Source: Apus apus (taxonomy: Eukaryota; Chordata; Aves; Apodiformes; Apodidae). From it: a stretch of 64,000 nucleotides of DNA. How positions within the stretch are numbered: position 1 is the stretch's first letter; each line of letters starts with the position of its first letter. The position numbers were made by a program, and so were the translations under genes. Positions 48,255-60,000 of the stretch are shown one piece after another. The stretch spans positions 1,550,001-1,614,000 of the forward strand of contig NC_067294.1 in NCBI RefSeq assembly GCF_020740795.1, given 5' to 3'. The notes beneath the pieces were generated by a model. That model had not been told where the DNA came from, did not search any database, and saw nothing but the letters and a program-made list of their open reading frames with translations.

Positions 48255-50991
48255 TACAATGCCAGTGCACATTTTTATTACAATGAAGACAGAAGTTAAT
48301 GAGTGACAATTACTACAGTGTCATAAACGCCTTAGCAGATCCAATAACCCAGCTGAGGATCAAAGGCTGCACAGAGAAACCCAAGCAGAGGTGACAAAGG
48401 TGACAGAGGAGGGACGGTGCAGGAGCCCCGGCGCTCAGCAGCCTGGCTGCTGCTTCCCTCTGCTCCCAGCCTCCTGCCATCCCCAGCACCTCAAGAGCAC
48501 ACTGGTCCACTCTGAGCCCCATCAAGCATCAACAGACAGAAAACTCTCTGAAGATTGCCCCAAGAGGCTTCAATAGCTCACCAGCAATATATTCAATTTC
48601 CACCAATAGCTGTTTCCTTCAGCTTTGCAGCTAAAAACCCAGCAACTTGCCCCAACCAGGCACTCCTGCCCTCCAGCTTCATCCACGTTTGATTCTTCTG
48701 CAGAGACTGTTGCTCTCTGGGCTTTGTCAAAAATCCCTCTTTGAACCTGGGGAAGATACTGGCAAAGGACAGAAATTCTCCTTGCAAATGCTTCCATCAG
48801 CTGAAGGAACCTCCTTTCCTCATTTTTGCTACACTCAGACATCTTAAGGTCTTACAACAACGTCACAGACTGTTGTGAAATACTTTTTAAAATCTGCCAT
48901 TAGAAATACTCAAATGTGACACTAGCGTAAGGTCAATAGTATCAGCAAGAAAAATAAGACTGATTAAAACAAGGTATTTAAAAAAAATCCAAACCCCTTT
49001 TTCTTACTTAAAAATGGAAAACTAGGTTTTAAGGTACCACAAAGTTCAGGAGTACAAAAATATTTACCTTTTAGAAATACCCAAGCCTGCAATCACATAA
49101 AATAAGTATCAACTTAATACAAAAGTCTTCATAATAATATGGCCACCTATATTTAACCCAGTCCTCAAACCTCTCCTATACTGATAAAAAGGTTTTGCTG
49201 AGAAATTTAGTTCTGTCCAAACAGCTATCCTATAGGTGAGTTTTATAATAAGTAAAAAAAAAATAATGAATACTGTTACCAGAGAAATTCCAGTTTGAGA
49301 AGGGATGAGAATGTCAGGGATCACAGAATAATGTTTGCCTCATGCCACACTTATGGCAAAAGCAAAACTGCAGAAAATTAGTATGAAAAGAAAAGAACAT
49401 TTCCACATCCCAAAGAGCAGCTTGAAGTAATTGCACAAGTTCCTTGCAATTAAAAGTTCTAAAGCTTTTTATTTGTGCTTGAACTTCCCGTGCCAAGTGC
49501 CAGCACAAGACACCGTGCCATGAACTCTCAGGTTTGAGATGAGACAGTGTGCTTTTCTTGGCCCTTCCAGAAGATGACTCATGGCTAATTGTTATTTATA
49601 GAAGATAAAAGTCAGCCTACTGCCTCCGATAGACGTGGCCAACAAGTGCATGCACAGCCAATAAATAGAAAAATAAAAGGTATTAAACTTTTTTTTTCCC
49701 CCCAAACTATGTAGTGTTCATAAAACAGTAGTAGCACAACTCTAAGCTTTACATTTGAGTTTTCATCTGATCTAGCGTTGCTGAACTTTAAAAAAAATGC
49801 ATACATAGCCTGCAGGATTTGAAGAACAAATCACTGGCTTTGTTGGCTTTTATTAGTTTTGAAAAAACCTGTGGTCCCAAATTAGTCCTTTTGCATTTTT
49901 CACAGCGGCAGGTGTACGTCTCCAGCACGGAGCAGCAGCTTCTGCAAGCAACAAATCCCCCTTAGATTTGTAAATGGTACAAAAGGTTTTCAGAGGCTTT
50001 CGAAACTGCAATGTGCTTTCTCTGAAGGTATAAACCAGTGTGGTATCTATTCAAAGGAGAAACTAAATGCTTCAGAAAAAAACCAAACCAAAACACCTCA
50101 AAAACTGCTTACGCCAACATACCACGAGGAACCTGAAAGCTACAACTGCCTGGCACGTTTGGAAAGTTTCACTGCCTTGCTAAAGAAGCCCATGTTTCCT
50201 CTGAAGGTGGCTGTGGCCCACCAGAGGGTCAACAAGCTGAAGTCCTTTCTGTGTCAAAGGCTTCCCCTGTCCCCAAGACACTGGACATTCCTGAAGCCCA
50301 AGGGCTCCAGCAGGCTCAGAGTGTGGAAAAGCATCACCTTTCACAGGGACAAGGGGAGCAGAAGGGGATCCCAGGTCCTGGGAAAAGCAAGTGACATCGA
50401 AAGATACTCTGAGGTCTCATTTTAAAAAACCTGTCCTGGCAGTGACATCTACACCTGCTACAACTACACTCTGATCTCACTTAGTCTTACTGGGCTTAGG
50501 TCACGGATTCAAAAGCAGGCCAGCATCTTTCCTTTAGGGGCACAGGCTGAGATTTCCAAAGTCAAACAGACACCCAGCTCCCCTCATCCAGCCAACATGC
50601 ACAGTGAGAAACTCCAGCACTACATTTGCTACCTTGTTGCTTGCTTCCACTGGGAACCTGACTGGCTGGAGTCCCTGCTGTGTTATTCCTAAGGCTCATT
50701 TCCAGTTTACTCCTCAATTCAATCGTGTTCAGCACAGGCAGGCCCCACTTTCTCAACAGGGACTGCACCTGCTGACAAACCCCAGGTACTAGGACACTGA
50801 ATTACAGACTAAGAGTCCTACAGGAGTAGACAGCATCTGCTTGGTAAACTATGTATTTGGGCACAGTAGCACAGGGGATAATAACTATGGTGCAGTAGCA
50901 TCGACTGTTGGGTTTTGTTTTTCTCGGCAGAAAATGCATTTTGAGAAGATCTTGGGTTTTTTTTTTGGCCCCTCAGAGTGTGCATCCTTCT
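48255..50991 (-). other. SLC22A4: probable SLC22A4 3' UTR region
   Basis: Downstream of the SLC22A4 stop, canonical AATAAA signals on the minus strand lie at 49849-49854, 49468-49473 and 48274-48279. The first gives a 3' UTR of about 1.15 kb, the last about 2.7 kb. Within 48570-48842 a 90-codon minus-strand frame is open but unrecognised. Confidence 0.4.
49849..49854 (-). terminator. SLC22A4: candidate SLC22A4 polyadenylation signal AATAAA
   Basis: The first canonical AATAAA found downstream of the SLC22A4 stop codon, minus strand (GAAAACTAATAAAAGCC). Later signals at 49468-49473 and 48274-48279 may also be used. Confidence 0.35.
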
Positions 50992-51067
50992 TCACATAGA
51001 TGTTACCAGAATTTTAGGACTCTCCTTTGAATTCCTCATGCCAGTGGTTTGTGGCCCGTTTCTGAAA
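50992..51067 (-). CDS. SLC22A4: SLC22A4 exon 10 (C-terminal tail and stop)
   Basis: 76 nt after acceptor CACTTGCTTTCAG. It completes codon TG|T (Cys, where mammalian OCTN1 has Trp) and encodes [20 protein letters not shown] then VTSM and TGA. A second AG six bases further on (TTTCAG) would create an in-frame TGA and so cannot be the acceptor. The tail still ends T-X-hydrophobic, compatible with a PDZ ligand. Confidence 0.88.
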
Positions 51068-54000
51068 CTGAAAGCAAGTGAAAAAAACTGAGAAACTAGA
51101 GAACAGGGTGACACCACCCACTTCCCCCTCCTAATCAGTGCTGCTGAAATAACACAACTCATACAAACATTAGAAAAGAACAAGTGCTCTGTAAAGTGCC
51201 TTTCCAGAGGCAGCAGCAGTGCAGCAAACAACACTTGGAACTTGAATGTAATTGAGTGACTGTAATTCAGCTACTTCAGCCTGTTTATGCAAGAAACCTG
51301 CCAAGGGAATCTGGGTTGACTCTAGGATTTCCAGCTACAGTTCATCAACTGCAAAGCTGAGAAGCCACAGCTCAGACATGGGAGAAACCCCCAATTGTGA
51401 TAAGGAGCAGCATGTGTTTCTTAAAGAACCTGGCTGGAGAATTCTTCTTCTGGAAACACGACAGGTCCCTGTGCCAGCTGGGGATTAGATATAGGCAACT
51501 CCAAGTTTTTCAAGCTATTATTGCTTGTAAGGGCAAATTTTGTAGCAGCACAAATACTTAGTAAGCTGGATGGAAGCAATGCAGCTGCACTTTGGCTAAT
51601 TCCATTTCCCTCCACTACTCCCAAGGGTTTTCCTGTCATGAGAGTAACTTGCCAACACTGGCCACCTCCACTGCACCAGCACTACAATGTACACAGTGGA
51701 GAGGTTTGCTCAGGGGATCCTAAAAAGCAAACATGGTGTGGCAAGAGAACTATCTCAGCTTACAGCTAAACAAAATAAACCAGGAGAAAAGTGGTCCTGC
51801 TGTGTCTTTAGCCTCCCAAATTAAAGAAGCTGGAATGTTGAAATCCTGAGTTTAATTTGGAGTGGTACCTAATGAACTTAACTGAAAGAATTAAGTGTTT
51901 TGTAATGTCAACCACCCTACTAAATTAATAGTTTAAATGCAGAGTTAAGGAGAGTCAATGATATAGTGTTGGGAGGAAGCAACAGCCTCAACGTGATGTG
52001 AAGATCATCCTTGATTTGCAAGTGCTCACTTCCAAGCACACCAGCTCTCAGGTTCAGAGACCCTGGAGAAGCTGCATTAACATCCACGTCTGACAAATTA
52101 ACAACCGGAAAAAAAAACTATCTAAAGGGCACTTTGAAAGCTTTGATGTTTTGCAGTGGAGCTGATGAAACAAACACGTGTAGTGATTGCAGAAGAGGTC
52201 CTGAGTTCCTGTGAAGCACAGGATGGCCAACAGCCACCTTACCATTTCACCTTCAGCATCTGCTCAAAGCTCTCGGGCAGGGCATTCCCGTAGCTCTCCG
52301 GGAGAAACAGGGTGAGGATCCCAATCAGCACAGTCAGGCTCCCCATCAGGATGTAGGGAAGGAATCTATCGTAGGCCCCTGGCAGAACACAGGACATGAC
52401 ACCAATACTTAAACACATCAAACTTCTATTCCAGCCATCGCTGTCACACAGAATTAATTTGGAACAATTAGCTGAAATCTTCACAAATGCCAAAGGTGAA
52501 TCCCAAACTGAGCTACACCTGGTATCTGACAGTAAACAAAGGAATTTTTCCATTTAAAATCTACAACGTGTGCTCTAGGATGGCCACCACCCACCCCCAA
52601 GGTTCATGCCATCCCTGTTTGTGCAGTGGGTGGTGGGTTTCTGTGAATGTTCAGCTGGCACAGCCAACATCTCTGCAAGGTGGCAGCTCTGCTGGGGCAA
52701 CTGCTGGAGTCTGCAGCACTACATGGTCATCAGGAACCAAATCCTCTGACAGATAACTCATTATGAGGGAATAAAAGTGCTCATAAGCAAACAAGCATGT
52801 ATCAGCTGCCTGGGACTCTGCATCCTGCTGGGCTTGTGCAAAAGAAGGGAAGAGACTGATGGCAGCTGAACAGCCAGTTTTGGACTCCTGGGCCATTAAC
52901 AAAGGATTCCTTAAATACCTCCCTTATTGCACAGGGAGAAAACATCAGGCCTCCTGTGACAGACAAGAGGCTCTGACCTTGGTTTACTCAAAATATGATT
53001 TTGGACAAGAAGGCAGCAGCCCCTGCCAGCAGCCTGAGAGTAGCACAAAAGAGTTTGGGCAGGATGCAAGAAGTTCAAGTCACAACAGCCCAGCAAGGAA
53101 AAGGATCTTTCAGTAAAGGGATTAGCCAGGAGTTAAAGTATTTAAGGTAAAGAAAGCACTAAACTGGGCTTGACAGCTTTACTTTTCAATAAGGACAGAG
53201 CAATATGCTTTCTAACGTATGGAATAAACTGGGATTAAAGAGAAGACCCTGGGTATTTCACAGAGAGCCAAAGTTTGTGATTTGATCTCTTCTGTGCTCA
53301 TGAGCTGGATGAGCTGCGAGGTCCCAGTTTAGATGCAGCAAATACCAGCAGCTGAAGAGTTTCTCCAAAAAACTCCTGAAGTTTAGGAAACTATTCTGAT
53401 AACTGGAACAAGATCTTTAAAATCTGCGTATTTTCCACGTATTGTTCTGGAAAGCACAGATTTGGGGGATGTTTGGATTCCCACTTGATTCCTCTGCTCC
53501 TGACATACCCTTCTTGGGATGTGCACGTACAATGCACACAGTTTCCCACTGGTGCTCACTTGCTAGATTGCTTCTTGTCACATTCCCCTGGGAAACTAAC
53601 TGGTGTCCCAGGGATAACACCCATTGCCAAGATGTGACCAGGTATCATCCCAACCCCTCCGCTTGCATTTTTTATAAATAATGTCATTGTCTGGGAGCAG
53701 CTCAGACCCACTGGTGCTGTACAAGTGGTTCCTGGCCTCAGTAAAGGAAAAAAACACCTGAATCTTCTGTGAAGCCCAAGGAGCTCTGCTTCAGTCCTAG
53801 AGTGTACAACCATGACCTCAGACCCATGGTGAGAGGAGGGACTTAGAAGACAAAATATGAAGGGACTTAAAGCTGAGCCTGCACTGTAGAAGCTCTGATA
53901 ACCCCTCTGGGCATTCGTGCAGTGCAAGACAAGAAAGGCAGGATGTCTCACCCAGGTAAACAAAGTAAGGAGCAATGATACTGCCCAGCCTGGAAGCTGT

Positions 54001-57000
54001 GGAAGTAGCTCCGACTGCCATGTTTCGCACCAGTGTTGGGTACAGCTCCACATTGTAGACATAGAGCATGGAAAATGCAGCTGTGATGCCAAATTTTCCA
54101 AGCATCACCAAGCAAACAGACAGGACATTTAAATCTGGAGGAGAAAAAAAATAAAATCAAGGTGAATAAACAACACTCTGTGCTTATTGCTTGTATTTCT
54201 GCTACATCCCAAAGACCACGTCATTGTTTTTTTTCCTGGTGGTTTTGGGTTTCTTTCTAATTCTTCAGTGTTTCAGCACCATCCTGAAATGACATGGCTG
54301 CAGACTTCCCACCCAGCATAATGTAGATGAAAAGCTGATCTTGTACTTCCCAGATTTTGGTTCTCTCCCAGTAAAACAGCATTCTTGAAATGGAACAACA
54401 TTCTGGATTACACGGCAACAAAGCACAAGCTTAAATCCACTCCTTTACCACAAAATCCTGCAGAGATTTACACACAGTGAAATCTGGAAGACCTGTGAGT
54501 TCTTTTAGCCTCTGTGCACGGCCAGATAAATCACTTTTGGCTCTCATTTTACAGCTGGTTCCTCTGGACTATAAAAAGCTCAGTAATTTGACACAATAAA
54601 TGAGAGCTGTGCATGACTCAGCACGTACATACACACAGAGGGGAAAAGAAATCCCAGCTGCAAGTGGGCAGCATTAACTTGACCCCATATTCTTAATTTG
54701 ATCAAGGTTTCCAATAATTTTACTGAACTACTTGATAGCACTGTGAAATATTTCATATAAAAGTAGGTCACTTATTGAATGCTGTACCTTCAGGCACCAG
54801 CTGAATGAAGAGGACAACACCTCCCCCTAAAAACAAGGTTCCAGACAAGGAGTAGCGCCGAGGGAGCGAGCGGAGAAGGAGCCAGGCAATCACATAGGCT
54901 GGAACTTCAATCACAGCCGAGAGGAAGCAGTTGATGAAGGCATCTCCGTGCCAGTTGGGAGTGCTGAGGGACAGGCCAAAGTAACCAACTGACGTGAAAA
55001 ACCTGAGGAAGGCAGTAAAACCAAATTATTCCAGAATCACCAGGATCCGAATGCCTCCAGTGTTGCCTCAGGTGTTGTTACCAAAATAGGGTGTCGCAAC
55101 GCATCGCTACAGGCGTCGTGGCTCAAGGAACATCCCAGTGCCAACCCCATCTTTCTAATTCTGCCATCCCTTCCAGGGATCATATCCATAGCGGCTTGAA
55201 GAGACCTCTGATTTCTCTGTCCTTCCCGCATATACTACACCAAGAAAAAGGCTTTGTGGAACTCATTCCCAAAGGCTTTTCACTGCAATGGACCCATTAA
55301 CAGCACAATGAAATAACTCTTGAGAGCTTCCCATGCCAACTACATTCCTACTCGGAGCCAACTCCAGTGACAGGATCTCCCACCCTCAGCAGGTCCGTTA
55401 CATCTTATTTAATCTTCACGAAAGAGCTGGACGTTCAGGTTTGAAATCTCAAGAGTCCCTCACTACAGCATGCCAAGTGTCCTAGCCAGTTCTTTTCTGC
55501 TGGGGGAAATATGTACAGAAAAGGGTCCTGGTTTGTCTATACAGTATTATTTGGTCCTCATTCCTCGTGGCTGCCCAGGCAGGGACCAGGATCTCCCTGA
55601 GATGGGGACTGTACAGAAACAGAACACAAACGCTGGCCATGGGTCTGGTTCTTGTTATGTTACTGAGTTGCTGCCTTTACTTCAAGAAGGACATTTCTCT
55701 TCAGAAGAGATTACAGAGATGGGAGCTTCTTAAAAAAAAAAATACTAAAAAAGCAATAGAATTTGAAATACACAAGTTGCTACGTGTAATTTCCTAACTA
55801 TATTACACCTGAGTCGTGTCTCCATGCTCTTGTGTACTAATGCAGTGTGGGTGCGAGGACACTGAGGGCCACGAACTGGCCAAGGACCATGGGTAGATGG
55901 GCTCCAAGGCTGAGACTTATCATCTAAAGCTGTGGCACGTGCCCTCGAGTCAGGAACTGTTCTATTGCCTGGGTACTTTAGGAATACACATTTCCTTACC
56001 ACAAAAGTAATGACATAATAGTAATAGTTGCAATGTTTCGGGTTCGAAATAGGTCCAGAAGGATAGCCTTCTGCTGCTGCTGGGGCTTCGAATCCTGCAT
56101 CTGAAGGAAAAAGGAAAACAAAACCAAAAAAATTCCCACACACCTAAGAGCAAAACAACCTCTGCACACCCACAAGTCTGGGCAGTTATGATGTTATGAC
56201 TCTATCGGGGATAACCAGCCAGCCCAAGGGCCACTGCTGCACCAGGGAAGGTGGTCCTGCTTGTCTCTGCACCCATCTGTACTCCTGCAAGTTTCCAATT
56301 TTTTGTTAAAAAAGTAAAAAAAAAAAAGTAGCACTGAGGCCACTGCACCATGGTGGCTGATTAAAAGCTGAAAAGATGCATTAACATTTCCTTAGGGATT
56401 TAGCACAGAACTTCCAGAGTAACCTGATCACCAAAGGCATCTTTCCGTGCACTATCCGCTCAACTCTCTTCTGCTCAACCTCCACAAGCAGTGGGAAATA
56501 AACGCAGAAAAACACCCAGTTTTGCTGCCTGCTGGGGCAGGGATGGATGCCGGAGCTCGGCAGGGTGGTCAGGGAGTTTCATGGAAGCATCCACCACCCT
56601 AGATTGGAGACAGAGGGTCCAGTTTGAAGCTTGAAGCAGGAATCTTCTGTGTGGCACAAGGGTGCCCTTCTGCCTGCATGGAGAACCCTTGCTGGGGCAA
56701 AGCCAGTCCTCATGGCCAGGCTTCCCCCAAGCCCAAAGAGCAAACCACCCTGGCCCTCCCTATAGGGCTACCCAGATGACTTCCTTGCCTAGGAAGAGAG
56801 GATAGTTCCAAGGAATGTCTTTCTAGCAGCATTTGAAAAATACTTCCAATGGAGGACTTAGCATGTGAAACATCATCCTCAGGCTTTTGTGGACAGACTC
56901 TTTGGCACATGAGATTCCCATGCAGAAAAAGGCAGCTGAGCTGCTGCTTGGTCTCAAAAACATGCAGGAGTGATGATGAGCAAGCTCACGTGCTGGAGCC

Positions 57001-60000
57001 CAAAAAAGTCACATCCAGTATGAAAGATGTCTGAACTCTGGCTGTGAAGTAAGGAAAGTGCTTTTCCATGGTTTCTGTAGCATAAGCTTCCCATAGTTGG
57101 AATATGCACTGCAATTTACACTAAGAGTTGGGAAAGAGATCTTCAGCATTCAGCCAAAGTGTCAGCAGAGTCCTGCAGGGGGGGCAGCATCTCCTTTCCT
57201 GCACGTACTGCAGAGGAGCACAAGGTGCTTGGCTTTCTGCTCCACCAGGATACATCAGGAGGCACCGAGCCCTGGAACAATGCAGGGAAGTAAGATCTGG
57301 CGGACAGACACCGGTTTCTTCACAAAGAAAAACGGTGGTTTCTCTTCAGCAGGAGCTCCACGAGGACAGAGCCACTAGGGGGGAGGATGAGCCCAAGAAC
57401 CAGCTGTCCTGCTGCTGCCCTGCTGCTCCCAGGCTCAGCAGTGCTGGGCTCCTGCTAGGCTTTCTCCTTTTAACCAGTAAATACCAAACACAAGGAAAAA
57501 AACAGGCCCACGGAAGAGCTTAATGTTCTTCACTGCCTTTGCTACCATCATGGTTTCCAAGTGCCCTTGTAGCACTGGGGTGCTTTGGCTGGTGTGTGCA
57601 CCTGAGGAGTCCCTCGGGGCACGCGTGGGTGCCGACTGAGGGTCCCTGCACAGCCCCCCACAAAGGGCTGCTCCTAAGCTGCAAACCATGAATGCCACGC
57701 CAAGCTGGAATGAGGACAAACACGTCCTCCTCGGGTCTTCCCAAAGCCCGCAGCGTGAAGCAACCTGGGTCACCCTTGCTCTGAAAACCACAACCAACCA
57801 CTGCTGAGGGAGAAAATTTTACTGGAAAAAGAACACAACAAACCAATCAAACTCCCCCTCTGGCTCCTGCCTTTCAACTCGCTAACCCAGCACTTACCTC
57901 ACGCCAACGCCCACTGCCAGCTCTGCGAGCTGCTGGTGCCAACCATTGCTCTGCTGGCACTTCCCAACAAGTCAACTGGCCAAGAGGGGGAACTGCCATC
58001 CAGGCAAAGCACCGGGATGCAGGGAACCTACCTCCGTGGTGTCGAACAGCGCGGCGGGGGCTGGGACGCCGTTTATTTTTGCGGCCTTTCGGATAATAAC
58101 TTCTGCCTCCTTATACCTTCCCTGGGAGATCAGCCACCGAGGGGATTCAGGAATGATCCTGCAATAAGTTTCAGAATAAATGACTCAACGTTTTCACAAA
58201 AAGAGAAAGTAATTAAAAGCACATGTCTGGATTTGGCGAGTTGTGCTCTCATCTCAGATTGCTCGCAGCAGGCAACGGGGCAGCACAGGAGCATGTGGGC
58301 AATGTAATTCATTGATATGTCCCCCTGGGAGCAGTGGGAAAATTCAGATATATGGGACATGTTTATCCTTGTGCTAAAGTAGATGCAGGCTTGGGCCCTT
58401 GTCCTGGGTGGTTGTTTTTTAAGGAATAATTGATATTCACCATAAAAACCCCAGCTGTCACCAGACAGACGACGAAGATGGGGGTAGCACAGCTAGTGCA
58501 GAGCAAAAATATTCTGAGGAGTCTGCTCACAATGTGGAAATGCTTTAAATATGCACAGGGTATATTGAAAGGCTCTGAGTTGTAGGAATCTTACATACAA
58601 ACCTCAGAATTTTACCACAGCTCTGGGGCAGGCTCTCCCAGGCAGAGGACAGTGTCCCCTTGCAGAGCTGATGACATCTTCTAATCAATTCCAGGCACAC
58701 GTTGAGTGAATTAACACCAAACACAGGACAGAAAATCTCACCCTTCCTTGACTAAACCCTTTGATCTTTACAGATGCTTCTTTCCTCCCTATAGCCAGCT
58801 GCACTTTTTCCTCTCCTTGAAAGAAAGCAGGTCAGACACTCCTTTTCTGATTAAGTCCCTAGAGGACTGACCCAAAGCTATGTCAAGGGTTTTGAGCGTC
58901 GGATGATTTATATCAGATCATTCTACCCCTCTGTGACTTCCCGTGAGATGAGTGGTCCCCACTGCTCTTCTTTGTGGGCAAGCTGAAGAACACAAGACTG
59001 CAGAGACGATGCTAGGAACCTTCTGGAGAATTTGGAAGAGGAACAAATAGAAGAGCAACTAAGACATGAAACAGTGGGATCTGCAAGTCACATCGCCTGT
59101 GGGATAAATGGGTCCAGAGGCCCAAACACCAGCTAATACCAACCTGCCTCAGCAGAGCCCTGAAGTGCACCTTGATCCCCATCTACCCCCACATTAGCCC
59201 CAGGCTGGAAGTGCCATCTGTGGAAATCTTGGACATGCTTTACATTGTATGCTCTTTAAAAGCATGGGAATTCCCATCAACTGCCTTTCCAAGCAAGAGT
59301 CTGAAGATGTGCCTTGAGACAAACTTAATGTGCCTGTTTCATAGCAGTCATCTAAAAACCTTCCACCCAAAACCAGCCTCCCCAAAGAGCAGCAGGGAAA
59401 TGCCACTGTGTTGGAAGAGCTTGAAACATTTCAAGTTAAATATGCAAAATGACCCTTAAACAGAACCAGACTATCTTTAAAATCAGATGACAGCAGAAGA
59501 CAGATCTTCAGGATCTATAGTCTTTGAGAGTATAGAAGAGTTGGTCTGATCACTTAACTGTTATAAAGATGTTAATCTCTTACTTATAACTCCTTCAAGA
59601 TAATAGGAAGAAGAGAGTTCCCCATGCAAGCCTAGTATGAAAGGAAGGAACTCTTTGTTGTGAACCATCCTTTTGGTAAGAGAGCCATATCTTGCCTTTC
59701 CCTTCCTATTCTCTGAACATCTGTCTCTTCAGAAAACAACAGATGATCAAGGCAGCAACAGAACAAGGGTATCTGCCCTTCTTAGAAGGGAGTTTCTCTA
59801 AACTGTTTCTCAGTCCCCTAGGGCACGGGGGGATGCACCTCCACCTCAGCCTTAGAGCAGGGGTGGGAGAATGCAATGGAAAGCCAAAAGAAAACACGGA
59901 CTCAGCTGCCAAGAAGACAGCATGGGATGGCTGAGGGGAGCAAGGTAAGGAAGAGCCAACCTTTGGCTGAGCCAGACAGAGTTACTATGGGCCAGAGGAG

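Noticed and set aside
51062-51067. Alternative exon 10 acceptor for SLC22A4 at the second TTTCAG
   Set aside because: Using it would join TG to A and make an in-frame TGA, removing the conserved tail. The upstream AG is the working choice.
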